Positions 30,882-40,862 of a DNA stretch of 44,420 nucleotides are shown piece after piece; positions within the stretch are counted from its first letter, which is position 1; every line of letters begins with the position of its first letter. Source of the stretch: Endotrypanum monterogeii (taxonomy: Eukaryota; Euglenozoa; Kinetoplastea; Trypanosomatida; Trypanosomatidae); assembly GCA_000333855.2 (NCBI GenBank), contig CM007320.1, positions 2,261,008 through 2,305,427 of the forward strand, given 5' to 3'. The notes under the pieces were generated by a model. The model worked only from the letters and a program-made list of their open reading frames with translations. It was not told the origin of the DNA and searched no databases. The position numbers and the translations under genes were made by a program.

Positions 30882-31297
30882 GGGTGGCAACAGTGCCCAC
30901 GGAGTCTTGGGCACCACAGCCCTTGCAACCCGCGCGCCCCGCCGGCTGTTGTCCTTCTGCGCCGCGCCATGCGCGCAGAGGCCGCACCGGTCCCCACGGC
31001 GGCGCCGGGCATGTTGCCAATCGTGATAAAGAACCACAGCCCCATCATACCTCATGTTTACCTGTCTTACAAACTCTTCTCACGAAACGATCTGGAATAA
31101 CCACTGCCACAAGAAGAAAACAGACTCCTTACGCTTATCGAAGATCGAAATGTACGGAGCAGCCACATGTTGGGGAGGCAGGCAGGCAGGCAGGCAGGCA
31201 GGGCGGGGGAGGGGAGGGGAGGGCAAGAAAACCATATTGAAAAAACTTCACCATCCAGAAAACAAGCTTCCGATCGGCTTGCGAGGCAAACGGGAAA
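30882..31297. repeat. Right copy of the duplicated segment flanking the gap
   Basis: A 416-bp copy of 30441-30861, identical by eye apart from one fewer GGGGA unit in the microsatellite near 31200-31225. It continues without a break into unique sequence. Confidence 0.85.
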
Positions 31298-31836
31298 AAC
31301 AAACTGTAAGAGATGTTGGCGGTGCAAGGAAAAATAAATCCCAAAAGACACCCCAATCTCAAAACCGCAGAGAGTGGGTAATTATAAGAAAACAAAAAAA
31401 GCAGAAATTTCAACGCGACAGAGAGCTGCGTTATACTGTGAAATATACTGAAGTTTGCGTGGGAGTGCGGAGGGTGGGGTGTAGGCCAGAAAACCTGAAA
31501 GTAAGGTGTTGTGGATATGTATCTCGGTCTGCATCCCCCCCCCTGCGTAGCTCTCCTTCCATCCGTCCTGATGCAGAGGCACACTTGTGTCGAAGCGGCC
31601 TCACAATGCAAAGTAGCCATGAAACACTAGCTTCCTGTGCCACTCTACATACATGCAAACGCAACGCCTCCAGCACCGCAACAAGCACACCCCAATCACA
31701 CACAGATGCACGCGCACTGTGTAAGACAAGAGAGATGTACAGCTCAAGCACTTCTAGTTTACATTTTAGTTTCTACTCCCCGCACCCATGCACTGACACC
31801 GCTTGTCAGCCGGCCTCCATATTCGCATGCACCACA

Positions 31837-33693
31837 TCATCCGTCTTGATGCTGAGGCGATGCCGATACCGTGGCGTTCGTTAGCCTCACCCCATCTCTT
31901 AGGTACACTGATGTTGAACCGACAAACATCGGGCGGCCCAGTGCAGCAGAAGAAGTGTGCGGCCGGCCAAGCATGTCAGAACGCCGATGAGATGCGGCGT
32001 ATTCCGAGCTCACTACCCGACCACCAGCGGAAACGGGACGCTGCGGTAGCAAGGGAGGTCCGCCATTGGCAGCGTTTGAAAACGGAGGCCGCGGTGGCAA
32101 CGATTGTTGCAGGTGTAAGTCGTTAAGAGCGTGACGCAGGGTCTCCTCTAGCACACGCAACTCTTGGCGATCAGCTTTGTTCACTTCCAAAATCGCAGTG
32201 TTCTCCTCTAACTGGGCTACGCGACGGCAGAGGCCATCACCTGGCTCCAAGGCAACTGAAATGCGCCGAGTGTTGGACGTGTCTCTGGGCTGCGATGCCT
32301 CCAGCAGGCGTAGCTCATGCACCGTCGGCTGCGAAACTTCGGGTGTGTTCAAAGCCGAAGAAATAGTAGACGCATGGTGAGACGAGCCCGATGTCGATCT
32401 ACCTCCAGCTGCGGGGATGGGGCTGCTGCTGCTGCCGGGAGCCCCCTTGGTGAGCGCGGGCAGCACACCATTGCTGCCCGCGCCACTCAAAGGTGAAGGT
32501 TCAGCGGCGGGCCTATTGCCCGGATTGCTCGTCAAGGGGCGCACTGACGCCTCTGCAGGTACACGGTCTGCGTCCGCTGTCTCACCTCCAGCCACTAAAT
32601 CACCAGAGGTCAGTTCGGGACGTTTTTTGTGTAGAAATCCCTCCAGTATATCCTCTACGACTGAAACTCGATGGGCCACGTCCGCCAATCCGACGCTGGC
32701 AGCACCTGTGTCACCCGGCGCTGCCTCGACGGCTTGACTGAGCACTTTGTTAAGGCGGCCTTCTAGCTGACCGACCTGGCGGAGCAAGCGATCAACATTG
32801 TCATCCGCCCCTCTGACACGCTTCTCTGGGTTGGTGCGAGTCTGTAGCTCACGAACCGCCGACTCCAACGGCCGCAAGCGCTCTTTCTGCAGTGCCTGCA
32901 CATCAAGCTCCAGTAAGTGCATTGTATTGGAGAGGTGTTTGATATCAGCCGAGAAATCCGTCGCGGGCTCTGAAGGCCCAACGACAGTGGCTACAGAGGA
33001 CTTGCGACTCGATCGCGCCGCCTCCGTTGTCTTAGCAGAAAGCGCGTCTGCTGCTTGGCGTTGCAGCAGCGCGCGCAGCACGTCCATCTCCTCCTGCATT
33101 CTCTGAAAGGCTGGCAATGACAGAACATATCGAGTGCGATTCTCAATACTGTGCTCCATCAGCTGACCGTTGGTCCGCCTACCCATCTCCAACACCTGCT
33201 CCGGTGAGGCGCCCCATAAATCATTGAAGGCCTGCAGCGCGCGAAGGGACATCTCCGTTGTGGACAGGCGCTGCCCCACTTGACCGACGTACTCCTCGAA
33301 GGCGTTGTCAATAGCGGCCTGTTGCTCGCTCATCTGCTTCTCCAGGTTCTCGGTGAGCTCCTGACGTGCTTTATCGCCGGCAGCAATAGCTTCTGCGTTC
33401 TCCGCTACTTTTTTTGAGAGATCCGCCACTGTAGATTTGAGGGCCTCGATGGTGGCGATCGCCTCTTCGTTGGGGTCCTTCGATTTCTTAAGGGAATCGA
33501 TTTCGTTACGCAAGGAGTTGTTTTCCTGTACGAGTTTCTTGAGGACGTTGCGAATATCATCGATATCGTCGTCGTGGCCGTTGCCTTGATCAACGATGGC
33601 ACATATCAAATCTGTCAGACGGCTATAGCTCAACGTGAGTTGTGCCTCGATAATATCTGGCACGTTGGTCACATCGAGGTCAATGGCCGGCAT
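31837..33693 (-). CDS. Coiled-coil protein, 618 aa, paralogue of the gene at 36280-39297
   Basis: Not a named family that I recognise. After a short N-terminal segment with EAQLT...VD (16-35) and DIDDIRNVLKKL (43-54), a strong coiled coil runs to about residue 150 (Leu/Ile heptads, many Glu/Lys). A conserved-looking block follows: FNDLWG (156-161), LPAF (193-196) and EEM (201-203). More coiled coil comes around LLELDVQALQKERLRPLE and VGQLEGRLNKVL, separated and followed by Ser/Pro/Gly-rich linkers. No membrane segment or signal peptide remains once the start is set. The longest frame adds 61 codons with a hydrophobic run, but these cover a pyrimidine tract (33738-33768) and the acceptor AG at 33727/33726, so the ATG at 33693 is chosen (5'-UTR 32 nt). 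The same motifs with the same spacing occur in the next gene upstream. A cytoskeletal or flagellar scaffold is an inference. Confidence 0.9.
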   Translation of the reverse strand: MPAIDLDVTNVPDIIEAQLTLSYSRLTDLICAIVDQGNGHDDDIDDIRNVLKKLVQENNSLRNEIDSLKKSKDPNEEAIATIEALKSTVADLSKKVAENAEAIAAGDKARQELTENLEKQMSEQQAAIDNAFEEYVGQVGQRLSTTEMSLRALQAFNDLWGASPEQVLEMGRRTNGQLMEHSIENRTRYVLSLPAFQRMQEEMDVLRALLQRQAADALSAKTTEAARSSRKSSVATVVGPSEPATDFSADIKHLSNTMHLLELDVQALQKERLRPLESAVRELQTRTNPEKRVRGADDNVDRLLRQVGQLEGRLNKVLSQAVEAAPGDTGAASVGLADVAHRVSVVEDILEGFLHKKRPELTSGDLVAGGETADADRVPAEASVRPLTSNPGNRPAAEPSPLSGAGSNGVLPALTKGAPGSSSSPIPAAGGRSTSGSSHHASTISSALNTPEVSQPTVHELRLLEASQPRDTSNTRRISVALEPGDGLCRRVAQLEENTAILEVNKADRQELRVLEETLRHALNDLHLQQSLPPRPPFSNAANGGPPLLPQRPVSAGGRVVSSEYAASHRRSDMLGRPHTSSAALGRPMFVGSTSVYLRDGVRLTNATVSASPQHQDG

Positions 33694-33725
33694 GGCTACG
33701 CTGCACAGTGTAGAGGCGTGTGTAC

Positions 33726-33768
33726 CTATATATGTAGAGTGGAGGGAGGAGAGAACGAGAAGAGATAA
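33726..33768 (-). promoter_or_regulatory. Trans-splice acceptor for the 618-aa coiled-coil gene
   Basis: On the coding strand a long C/T tract (opposite 33738-33768) is followed by the first AG at 33727/33726; further AGs lie at 33702/33701 and 33697/33696. All are downstream of the ATG that begins the longest frame. Confidence 0.65.
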
Positions 33769-34322
33769 AGCACCTAGAGCGAAGCAAAGAGCAAGTGGGG
33801 AAAAGTATGATGTGCTCCTGCACGTGCGCACACAGTGATTGTGTATTAAAATGTAGTCAACAAAAAATGCCAGCACTAAAATTTAAAAAACGAAAATGGC
33901 GGTGGTAAGGTTTCCTTGATAGGGGTTAAAAAAAAAATTTAACGTGCTGACTCCAGTGTATAAGAAGCCGGGTCGGAGCAGACCAGATCCAACGGGGGAA
34001 GGAACAAAAACGAAAGTTGGGCAGAGAAAAGACTAAGTAGTGAGACCGTTCCTCGGCGGTGTTTTTTTTTGGGGGGGGGGCGGGGGGTTGCGACAGGCAG
34101 CGAGAGTCGCTCTAAGAATATGACAGGCAACTTGATGTCAGCGTTGGCTGCGGCCCTCGCACTGCCGAAGAAACAAGAAAGCAGAGTCAAGATTCGCAAC
34201 ACTCTTGAAGAAAAATAAAATGTTACGACATCGACCCGTGTTGAGCACGGCGGAGATAGGAAGAGGGACGAGAGTAAGTGAAAGGGTGTGAACGGAAGTC
34301 GAACTAGCAAAGCAGCAAACAA

Positions 34323-34324
<2 letters not shown>

Positions 34325-34358
<34 letters not shown>
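34325..34358. repeat. (CA)n microsatellite
   Basis: Seventeen CA units, the longest uninterrupted CA run in the window. Confidence 0.9.
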
Positions 34359-34361
<3 letters not shown>

Positions 34362-36279
34362 TGACCGCAGGAGAAACAACAGGCAGAATATAGGAGCTGT
34401 GAGAGCGCTTATAAGGGCAATGTTCGTTGATCAGCCTAGAGACATCGATAGGCCTAAGATTTCGTAGAGGCGTGCAAGCGGATACGCCTTGCACACGCTT
34501 TGGGACGCTTGTAGGCGACAACATGACCCCCTGAGGGATGTTCTCCAGAAAGTTTCCCAGACGTCACCCCCCCCCTCAGCAGTTGAGAGAAACCCCCATC
34601 AGGCTCGAGAAATAAATCAGGACTCGGTGCTGGCGTTGCATGAGAAATACTTATTTTTTTTTTCGAAAAAGCTGCGGCAATCACTTTGCGCTCGCACGGC
34701 GCCTCGCCCTTCACACATACGTCCATCTAGTGTTGTTCCACAATTATTTTGCTTGTTGGGTGGAAGAAGGCGGGGGGTCTGAATTGCCCCCCTATCCCCT
34801 CTCTCCCATCTACATTGGTGTGTGTATGTATGCTGAACAATACACACGCTGAGACACTCCTACACAGACACGCCCTTCTTTTTTCTTTCTGCTGCAGAGT
34901 TGTACCTAGTATTCCTTTCCCTCATTTGAATTCCTTTTCTCCCCCGAAGCCGGATCATAGTGCCCGTAGCCGTCGCCCCCTTCCTTCCTTACCGAACAGT
35001 CGCCGAACACGCCCATAGCAGTGAACGCACGAGAAAAACACAAAGGCAACAAAAAAAAGCAGATGTTCACAGGTTTGGGGTGGGAAAGAAGGAAGGGGAC
35101 CGCACAACCTCGGAATATTAAAAAAACAAGGGAAAAGACACCGAAGAAAAAAATGGGGTAGGGGATCGAAAGATGGAGAGCGCCATCCGAAACAAATGAA
35201 ACAGCAGCCCTGAAGGGTAAGAAGAAGGATGGCTAACGTGATCATTCTAGCTCAACAAGGACAACTGAAATCGTGAATATACATTTAGTTAAAAAAAAAA
35301 AAACAGCTGTCGTGAACTGGTGTAGTGTATCGGCAGTGTATCGAGGTACACAAGTGGAGACAGAAGGGAAGGGACCGCAACAAAAAAGTAGCGCGGAACG
35401 ATAAAGGGAATAATAAGCGCATGAGAGAAAGGGGCGGAACGAAGGGTAATTGTTTGTGTGTGGGCTCCCGTCTCCTCCCTCAAGGTTGACGTCTCCCTGT
35501 CAACGAAAAGATTTTTTTTTTTAAAGAAAGCAGACTAGAGAACCCAAAACAAAGAGGCTGCAGAGAACGAAAGAAACTGCAGCTGTTGAGGCCAAAGACT
35601 ATCCCTAAAGGAATTCTTTCCTGCCCCTGCTCCCCCCCCCCACCTCGGTTCTACCGGTATTCCTAGCTCTCTGTTCTTTCTCCACACCGTGTGGCTCCCT
35701 TTTGTACCCCATTCTTTAACTACCCTCTTTCCTTTTTTTATCGTTTGACTGTATACGTAAGTGTACATGTATCGGTGCGTTGAGCAGGGAATGGGGAAAA
35801 CGCAGACGTGTGCGCACAAAGCCGCCTTGACGCCCTTACGGGAAGGAAACAGCCAAATAATGCTAACCCAGGCAAGAATAAACAAGTGCACTACATGAGG
35901 GTGTCTACTGCCGTGAGGTTAGAGAAGGTAGACCACGAAATCAACATCAAACTGTAACAACTAACCAGGAATAACCGCAACAAAAAAAAACAAAAAAAAA
36001 CTGGAACAAAAAGATGCGGCGCTAGTCTACATACGCTTTAATATCTGAAGACCCCCTTGTTGAGGACAGCCCTTCCCAATATCCTCTCTTTCTTCTTTTC
36101 CCCCTTCCTCCTCCCCTCCCCTCCCCTCCCCTTCTCCATCTCATCTAAAGCGATAAACATCTTCGGACGCCTATGCACGAATCCCTACTTCCATGGTGCG
36201 AAACCGACGCACGACAGCGCCTGGAGCGAAATGGGGAAAGCGCCGTACCCCCCACCCATACCCCCACCACCGCCATCAC

Positions 36280-38098
36280 TCAGACGCGAGGATCTATGGG
36301 GTATATGGAGAGCGGCTCCTCCTCCTTCTCGACATCACACCACGCGCAATTGATGACTACGCAGGGTAGAGTGTGGGCAATAGAATCGCGGCGGTGCTCA
36401 AGAGATGAGACCAGCGTCTCTGGGGAGGAGCTCGAGACCTCCGTCTCGCGGGCGGACGGGATACTGCCTTTGACGGTGCCAGGTGTAGAGGAAACAGAAA
36501 AATTGCGTTTGTCGGAGAGCGAGGTGCTTCTCTCGGGGACTCTTGTATGTTTCGCACTGGAATTCGGAGGCGCCGCGACAGGGACCCCATTCGGCAAGCA
36601 AACGTTTCTTTCTGTTGCATCAGCAATGTTAGTCTCGGTGTCTGCCGGCAAGTCAACCACGACTCTCTGCACGAGACTAGAACCAAATGTTGGCGCGCCA
36701 GGGGAGCGCAGGCGACTGACAACAACCCGTTGTGTCCCCGAGGGGGTTTCGATTATTGGGTAGGGGCGAAAGGGATCAATATCGGCGCTTATGCTTTCCC
36801 TCATCGCCACCATCGACGCATGTAGAGCCGCACGCTGCGACAGATCCCCCTCCAGGAACCTTTCCGTTGTCACGGTGCCAAGGGGTTCATCAGCCTCCTT
36901 TGGGTTCAAAGTTTGGTTGCGTTGATTCGTGATACCGAGAATCGATGTACGCTGTGGACCACGCTGTTGCCGCTGCTCTGACAGCGACCCCGTATCATTA
37001 TTCGACGACAAGGTCAAGTAGCCCGTCCCCTCTAGATTCCTGATATCGACTAACCCTTTTCCTTGATGTCCACCACCTCTGCCTCGTGCTCCCAAACCAC
37101 CAGAGCCAAGGTCGAGAACGGCTCCGAGAGGGCCGCCTCTCAGCTGTGCGATGGCCTGATTGACTTCCGCCATTCGCTGCTCCACCTCCACCTCAAGGTC
37201 TGCCACCTTGCTACCGTGTGAGTCTCGCAGCGGCGCCTTCAGCTCCGTAGATTCCATTGGCAATATAGATTCGCCTGTACTAGGAATTAATTGCGGGGCC
37301 AAGCTACGTGTGGGAATGCCAGCTGCAGCCGCCGATACGCTCCACTCCTGTCTTAGGTGCGCCAACTCCTTCTCCAGTACCTGTAGTCTCATGAGGGAGA
37401 GGGCAGCGTCCTCACGGGCTTTCCGATCGACCACAGCGGCGCGGTTTACCGATGCAACAGCTGTGCCGCCTGGCCCTGAAGCAATACTGGATACATTTTG
37501 CTTCATCGCGGCTCTGCCGATGATGCGCAGTCGCTCCTCCATCGCCTGCCACCTCTCCAGCAGCTCCTCTTCTAGATCACTGACTCGCTCAGTGAGAGCC
37601 GCCGTCTCCTCACGGACCACCTGATCGACCGCAGCGGCAGTAGCGGGTGGTGCGCTATGTTCTTTGAGAGGCGGTTTGGGTTTGACTCGAGGTGTGCGAG
37701 AGACTTTCGAGGTGGGGGGTGGCATATGAGATGCCGGTGGCGGTACATAGGCATCCTCCACATCCATCTCCGCATTTTCTTCTGCTGACCTTGCCTCGGG
37801 ATTCTTCTCAACTCGCTTGCCGGGGGAAGGCGAGCGTGACTTGTTCGACACAGCCTTCGAGGACGTCGTCGATACGGGCCGTGACGGCTGCCTTTCAGGC
37901 TCCGCCGAAGCAGGGGTGCCACTAGTGCTACTCTTTGCCATGGATACAGTGCGCATGGCAAGTTTGGCGATGACATTATTCACCTCTTTGAACCGACGCT
38001 CCACCGATGCCTCCAGATCCTCCAGCAGATCGAGGGATGCCGCAGCATCCTCACGGGCAACGGTATCGATGAAGTCACCAGATGGAGGCATTGTGGGA

Positions 38099-38136
<38 letters not shown>

Positions 38137-39297
38137 CGACGTAGGCGCGGGTATCGTGGGGGCTGGAAGAGGCTTTTTCACCGAAGCCTGTTTGATGCGC
38201 GCGGCAGCCGCTTTGGCGGCAACTGCCCCGTCCCCACCCCCGCTCCTCTCCGCTCGTGGTGCGGCAGCGGCAGCGGACCTAGCCACAGAAGCTGCCGTCA
38301 TGAGGGACTGTGTTTCCAGCTCCTTGAAACGGCGCATGACATAGTCGGCGAGCTCCTCTATCTCTGCGCGGGCCTCACGGTCGATTGCATTGCCGCTGCC
38401 ACCACCACCACCGCTTTTGACGGTATCCGCTACTGCAGTATCAGCTCGACGAGCTCTGTTCACGGAACTTGGCGGTGGATTCGCAAGGGCACTATGTAAC
38501 TCTTCCAGGAGATTCTCCGCCTTCTCGAGTGCGGCATTCGCCTTCTCAAGTACAGCATCGGCGGGGGTATTCAGACTTCTCTTCTCCGTCTCCGAAGAAG
38601 AATCAGCTGGAGTGCTCTCGCGTTTGGGTGGGTTGTTGTTCCGCCGACGCGCGGCGGTGTCGTTCGCCGCGGCCACAGCGGGGCCGCTGATGACCGTCTG
38701 GCTGGCACTGACCAGGAGAGTCCGCATCTCACGGCGTGTAGACCGAAAGGGAGGAAGATCCAACAAGAAAGAAGTGTATGCATCTGGAGTAATGATGGGA
38801 TCTCCGTACTCCGCCACAAGTTCAGCAACGTCGCTGAGTCGCACACCCCAGAGCTGCAGAAACTGCTCAATACTCTTCACGCGCTCTCCCACATCACGAC
38901 CAGGGGAGGCATCACTCGAGGTGCCCGCAGCCAGAAGCAGCATTCCGTCGTCCCCTTTTGCTCGCTGCCTGGCTTTGACCTGACGATTACGAAGCAGTTG
39001 CACCTGCTTCTGCAAATCTTGGATGATGACATCCTGCTCACTCTGTCGATCCACCAAGTATTGAATGATTGTCTTGAGATTGCGTGACTGAACAGTGAAG
39101 TGACCCTCAAAAAGTTTTCCGTCATCCAGGAACTGAATACGACGACTTCCTCGGGGGCGAGGGGCGCGACCACCCTCATCAGTGGTGCCGACCAGCACCT
39201 TCGGAGTCGCCACCAAATCATCGTTGTTCGTGAACTTGACATCAACTTGAGTCGGCGCTGTCACACCAGGAGATGTCGCAATGAATGATTCAGCCAT
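36280..39297 (-). CDS. Repeated coiled-coil protein with polyproline, 1005 aa, paralogue of the 31837 gene
   Basis: Not a named family that I recognise. The N-terminal 200 residues carry EGHFT...VD (64-83), QDLQKQVQLL (93-102), FLQLWG (146-151), LPPF (181-184) and REM (189-191), the motifs and spacing of the 618-residue neighbour. The rest is Ala/Ser/Pro-rich linker around at least four to five copies of a helical module beginning D-x-x-x-R-E-x-A and ending in Glu/Arg-rich coiled coil, for example DTVAREDAAASLDLLEDLEA and DQVVREETAALTERVSDLEE. A run of 12 prolines precedes one of them. The C-terminal 250 residues are low complexity. The frame can begin at 39318, but the first AG after the pyrimidine tract is at 39301/39300, beyond that ATG, so the next ATG (39297) is preferred, leaving a 5'-UTR of only 2 nt; the 7-codon difference is uncertain. 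Probably a structural protein. Confidence 0.88.
38098..38133 (-). repeat. In-frame GGC repeat coding for a polyproline run
   Basis: About 12 GGC units on the plus strand encode 12 consecutive prolines in the 1005-residue protein, in a longer Pro-rich linker (APPPP..., then TMPPSGD). Polyproline could bind SH3-, WW- or profilin-type partners, or may be a spacer. Confidence 0.85.
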
Positions 39298-39299
39298 AT

Positions 39300-39352
39300 C
39301 TGATTGATGTGCCGTCATGGCAAGAGAGGGAAAGAAAAAGGGGAAGTGAGAG
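39300..39352 (-). promoter_or_regulatory. Trans-splice acceptor that falls after the first ATG of the 1005-aa gene
   Basis: The coding strand has a C/T tract (opposite 39321-39352) running up to the ATG at 39318. The first AG after it is at 39301/39300, two bases before the second ATG (39297). Confidence 0.5.
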
Positions 39353-39652
39353 ACCTGCAGGGGGTGATGTACTGTTGTCTGTTTCCAAACAGACTCAAGT
39401 TTCTCCCCTCGTCTCCCTGTTGCTCCCCGCCCCCCCCTTTTGTAAAGGGGGTATCACTTTACGTGTCTTCCTGTATTTGTGGGATTGACAGAAAAAAGAA
39501 AAAGAGGGGAAGCGGCAAAGTGTTGTTTTTTTTTAATGCAACTCTCGTGGTTCATCCACCTTTCCCAGCTACCCACCCCCTTTTCAATCCTTGCTCCAGA
39601 TTTCCAATCAGACGTTTCTCACGTCTCTTGTGTGCAACGGCAGGCGTTACCA

Positions 39653-39655
<3 letters not shown>

Positions 39656-39691
<36 letters not shown>

Positions 39692-39693
39692 AC

Positions 39694-39719
<26 letters not shown>
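39656..39719. repeat. (TA)n followed by (GA)n
   Basis: About 16 TA units run, after a short spacer, into about 13 GA units. The GA part is a CT pyrimidine tract on the coding strand; the TA part can fold on itself. Confidence 0.85.
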
Positions 39720-39724
<5 letters not shown>

Positions 39725-40038
39725 GGGGGGGGACTATATGTACGATGCAGTGGGCACCAAACCTCAAGGTATGTCGTTGTGGTGGTCGTGATGATGTAGC
39801 TCAGTGCTCCGTCTACTCCGGGTGAGCTGGTTTCAGACGATATACTCACAATAAGAGAGCACAAAGACAAGAAACATGAATGAGAAGAGTACACACTCGA
39901 AAAAAAAAAATAAAAGTAGAAAGTAAACGAGGGGAAGATAGAGAAGGAAGGCAAGGAAAACCGCATCTGGTATTTTCCCTGTCTGCCCTCGGCAGCAATG
40001 CGAGTATTCAGCAGCGCAACGTGACTAGAGCTCTGCCC

Positions 40039-40420
40039 CTACACTCGCCCCACAACACGACCAGCCGCACGTCGCGCTCCACTCAGGGCGCCTAGGCGAC
40101 TCGCGGCAGTAGGCAGCCAACGCCCACTGGGGTGCGTACGAGCAACCGCGCCTAGCACATACATGACGCAGGCGTCTACACCGTTGTCAGTCGTACCGGG
40201 AGTGACGTTGACCAATGCACCGCCGTAGACATGAGTGGTCATGAGCCGCTCTGACGCCCCCCCCCCTACGCCGTGGGTGCTGCGCCCCTTCACCATCAGG
40301 GGCTGCTGTACCACTAGCAGAAGATGATTGGCGACCTGGCCCCTCCGTTGAGTGGGTACGAGGACCCCAGCCCCACACGGAGCGGCACGCTGACCCACCA
40401 ACCACCACACAAAGGGGAAG
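40039..40420 (-). other. GC-rich block, possible retroposon remnant or short gene
   Basis: This 380-bp block is more GC-rich than the spacer around it and lies about 450 bp after the stop of the 546-residue gene, in its presumed 3'-UTR. A minus frame of 140 codons (40039-40461) covers it, with a stretch ERLMTTHVYGGALVNVTPGT that looks less random than most noise frames, but there is no conserved motif and the frame's upstream part reads unlike a protein start. A degenerate retroposon (SIDER type) or a decayed gene fits equally well. Composition is the only direct evidence. Confidence 0.3.
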
Positions 40421-40862
40421 GAAGCTCTGATATGGTAATAAACAAAAGGCTGCAGCAGCAATACCCTTCAAGAACAACTCCTCTCAGACTCCAGGAGGAC
40501 AAGTGTGAGCATGCGCACGTGGCAGCAGCAGCCGAGTGCATACGTGGATACGCGTCTATCTGGTGATCAAAGACCTCATGAGTCTGAAGATGATGTTTTG
40601 GGGCATTAATCTAAGAGTTATGCACCCGCCGTGATGACGTAAATATGTAGTTGTATGTATGTGTTTGTGTGGGTGTGTGTGTATGCGCGCACCCAATAAT
40701 CAAGAACCCAAGAGGCTCAAGAGAGAAACTCCCCGTAGCAGCACACCACCGCCCCCCTACTCGTACTGGGTCACAAAAAAAAAAAAGGAGCGCCAACGTT
40801 ACCCTGCCCGTCTACACCCTTTCTCCAGACCTTGTTCAGAACTCACACCAGAGCATCTCACC

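Larger units (their letters stand above)
28475..31836. other. Intergenic: 158-aa gene 5' side and 3'-UTR region of a coiled-coil gene
   Basis: A 3.4-kb stretch with no supportable gene. From 28475 to about 29860 it is A-rich low-complexity sequence typical of the window. A GC-rich block (29870-30600) and a duplicated segment around an assembly gap (30441-31297) follow. From about 31300 to 31836 there is ordinary intergenic sequence. Several open frames across 29825-31884 exist only because of the GC-rich composition or the N run. Confidence 0.6.
33694..36279. other. Intergenic: 5' side of the 618-aa gene and 3'-UTR region of the 1005-aa gene
   Basis: No gene supported in 2.6 kb. It contains a T-run/G-run composite near 34062-34087, a long CA repeat (34325-34358), C-runs near 34567-34574 and 35632-35641, and A-runs near 35290-35302. 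No frame has a domain. Confidence 0.6.
39298..40862. other. Intergenic: 5' side of the 1005-aa gene and 3'-UTR region of the 546-aa gene
   Basis: No convincing gene. It holds a TA/GA double microsatellite (39656-39719), A-runs near 39899-39910 and 40776-40787, and a GC-rich block (40039-40420) that carries a 140-codon minus frame without a domain. The block and frame are described separately. Confidence 0.55.

Noticed and set aside
30212..31240. 342-codon plus-strand frame across the N run
   Set aside because: It passes through the assembly gap and repeats its own sequence on both sides; it is on the wrong strand for the unit and has no domain.
33693..33876. Hydrophobic N-terminal extension of the 618-aa coiled-coil protein that could be read as a signal peptide
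   Set aside because: The extension covers the pyrimidine tract and acceptor AG; without it the protein is soluble and coiled-coil.
38390..38983. 197-codon plus-strand frame inside the 1005-aa gene (also 37817-38344)
   Set aside because: Antisense to a well-supported gene. Codon composition of GC-rich coding DNA often keeps the opposite strand open.
39653..39720. CRISPR-like regular repeats among the microsatellites
   Set aside because: Dinucleotide repeats with no spacers, and this is a eukaryotic genome.
39796..39850. Possible tRNA-like A-box (TAGCTCAGTGCT) in a spacer
   Set aside because: No matching B-box at the right distance and no acceptor-stem pairing found.
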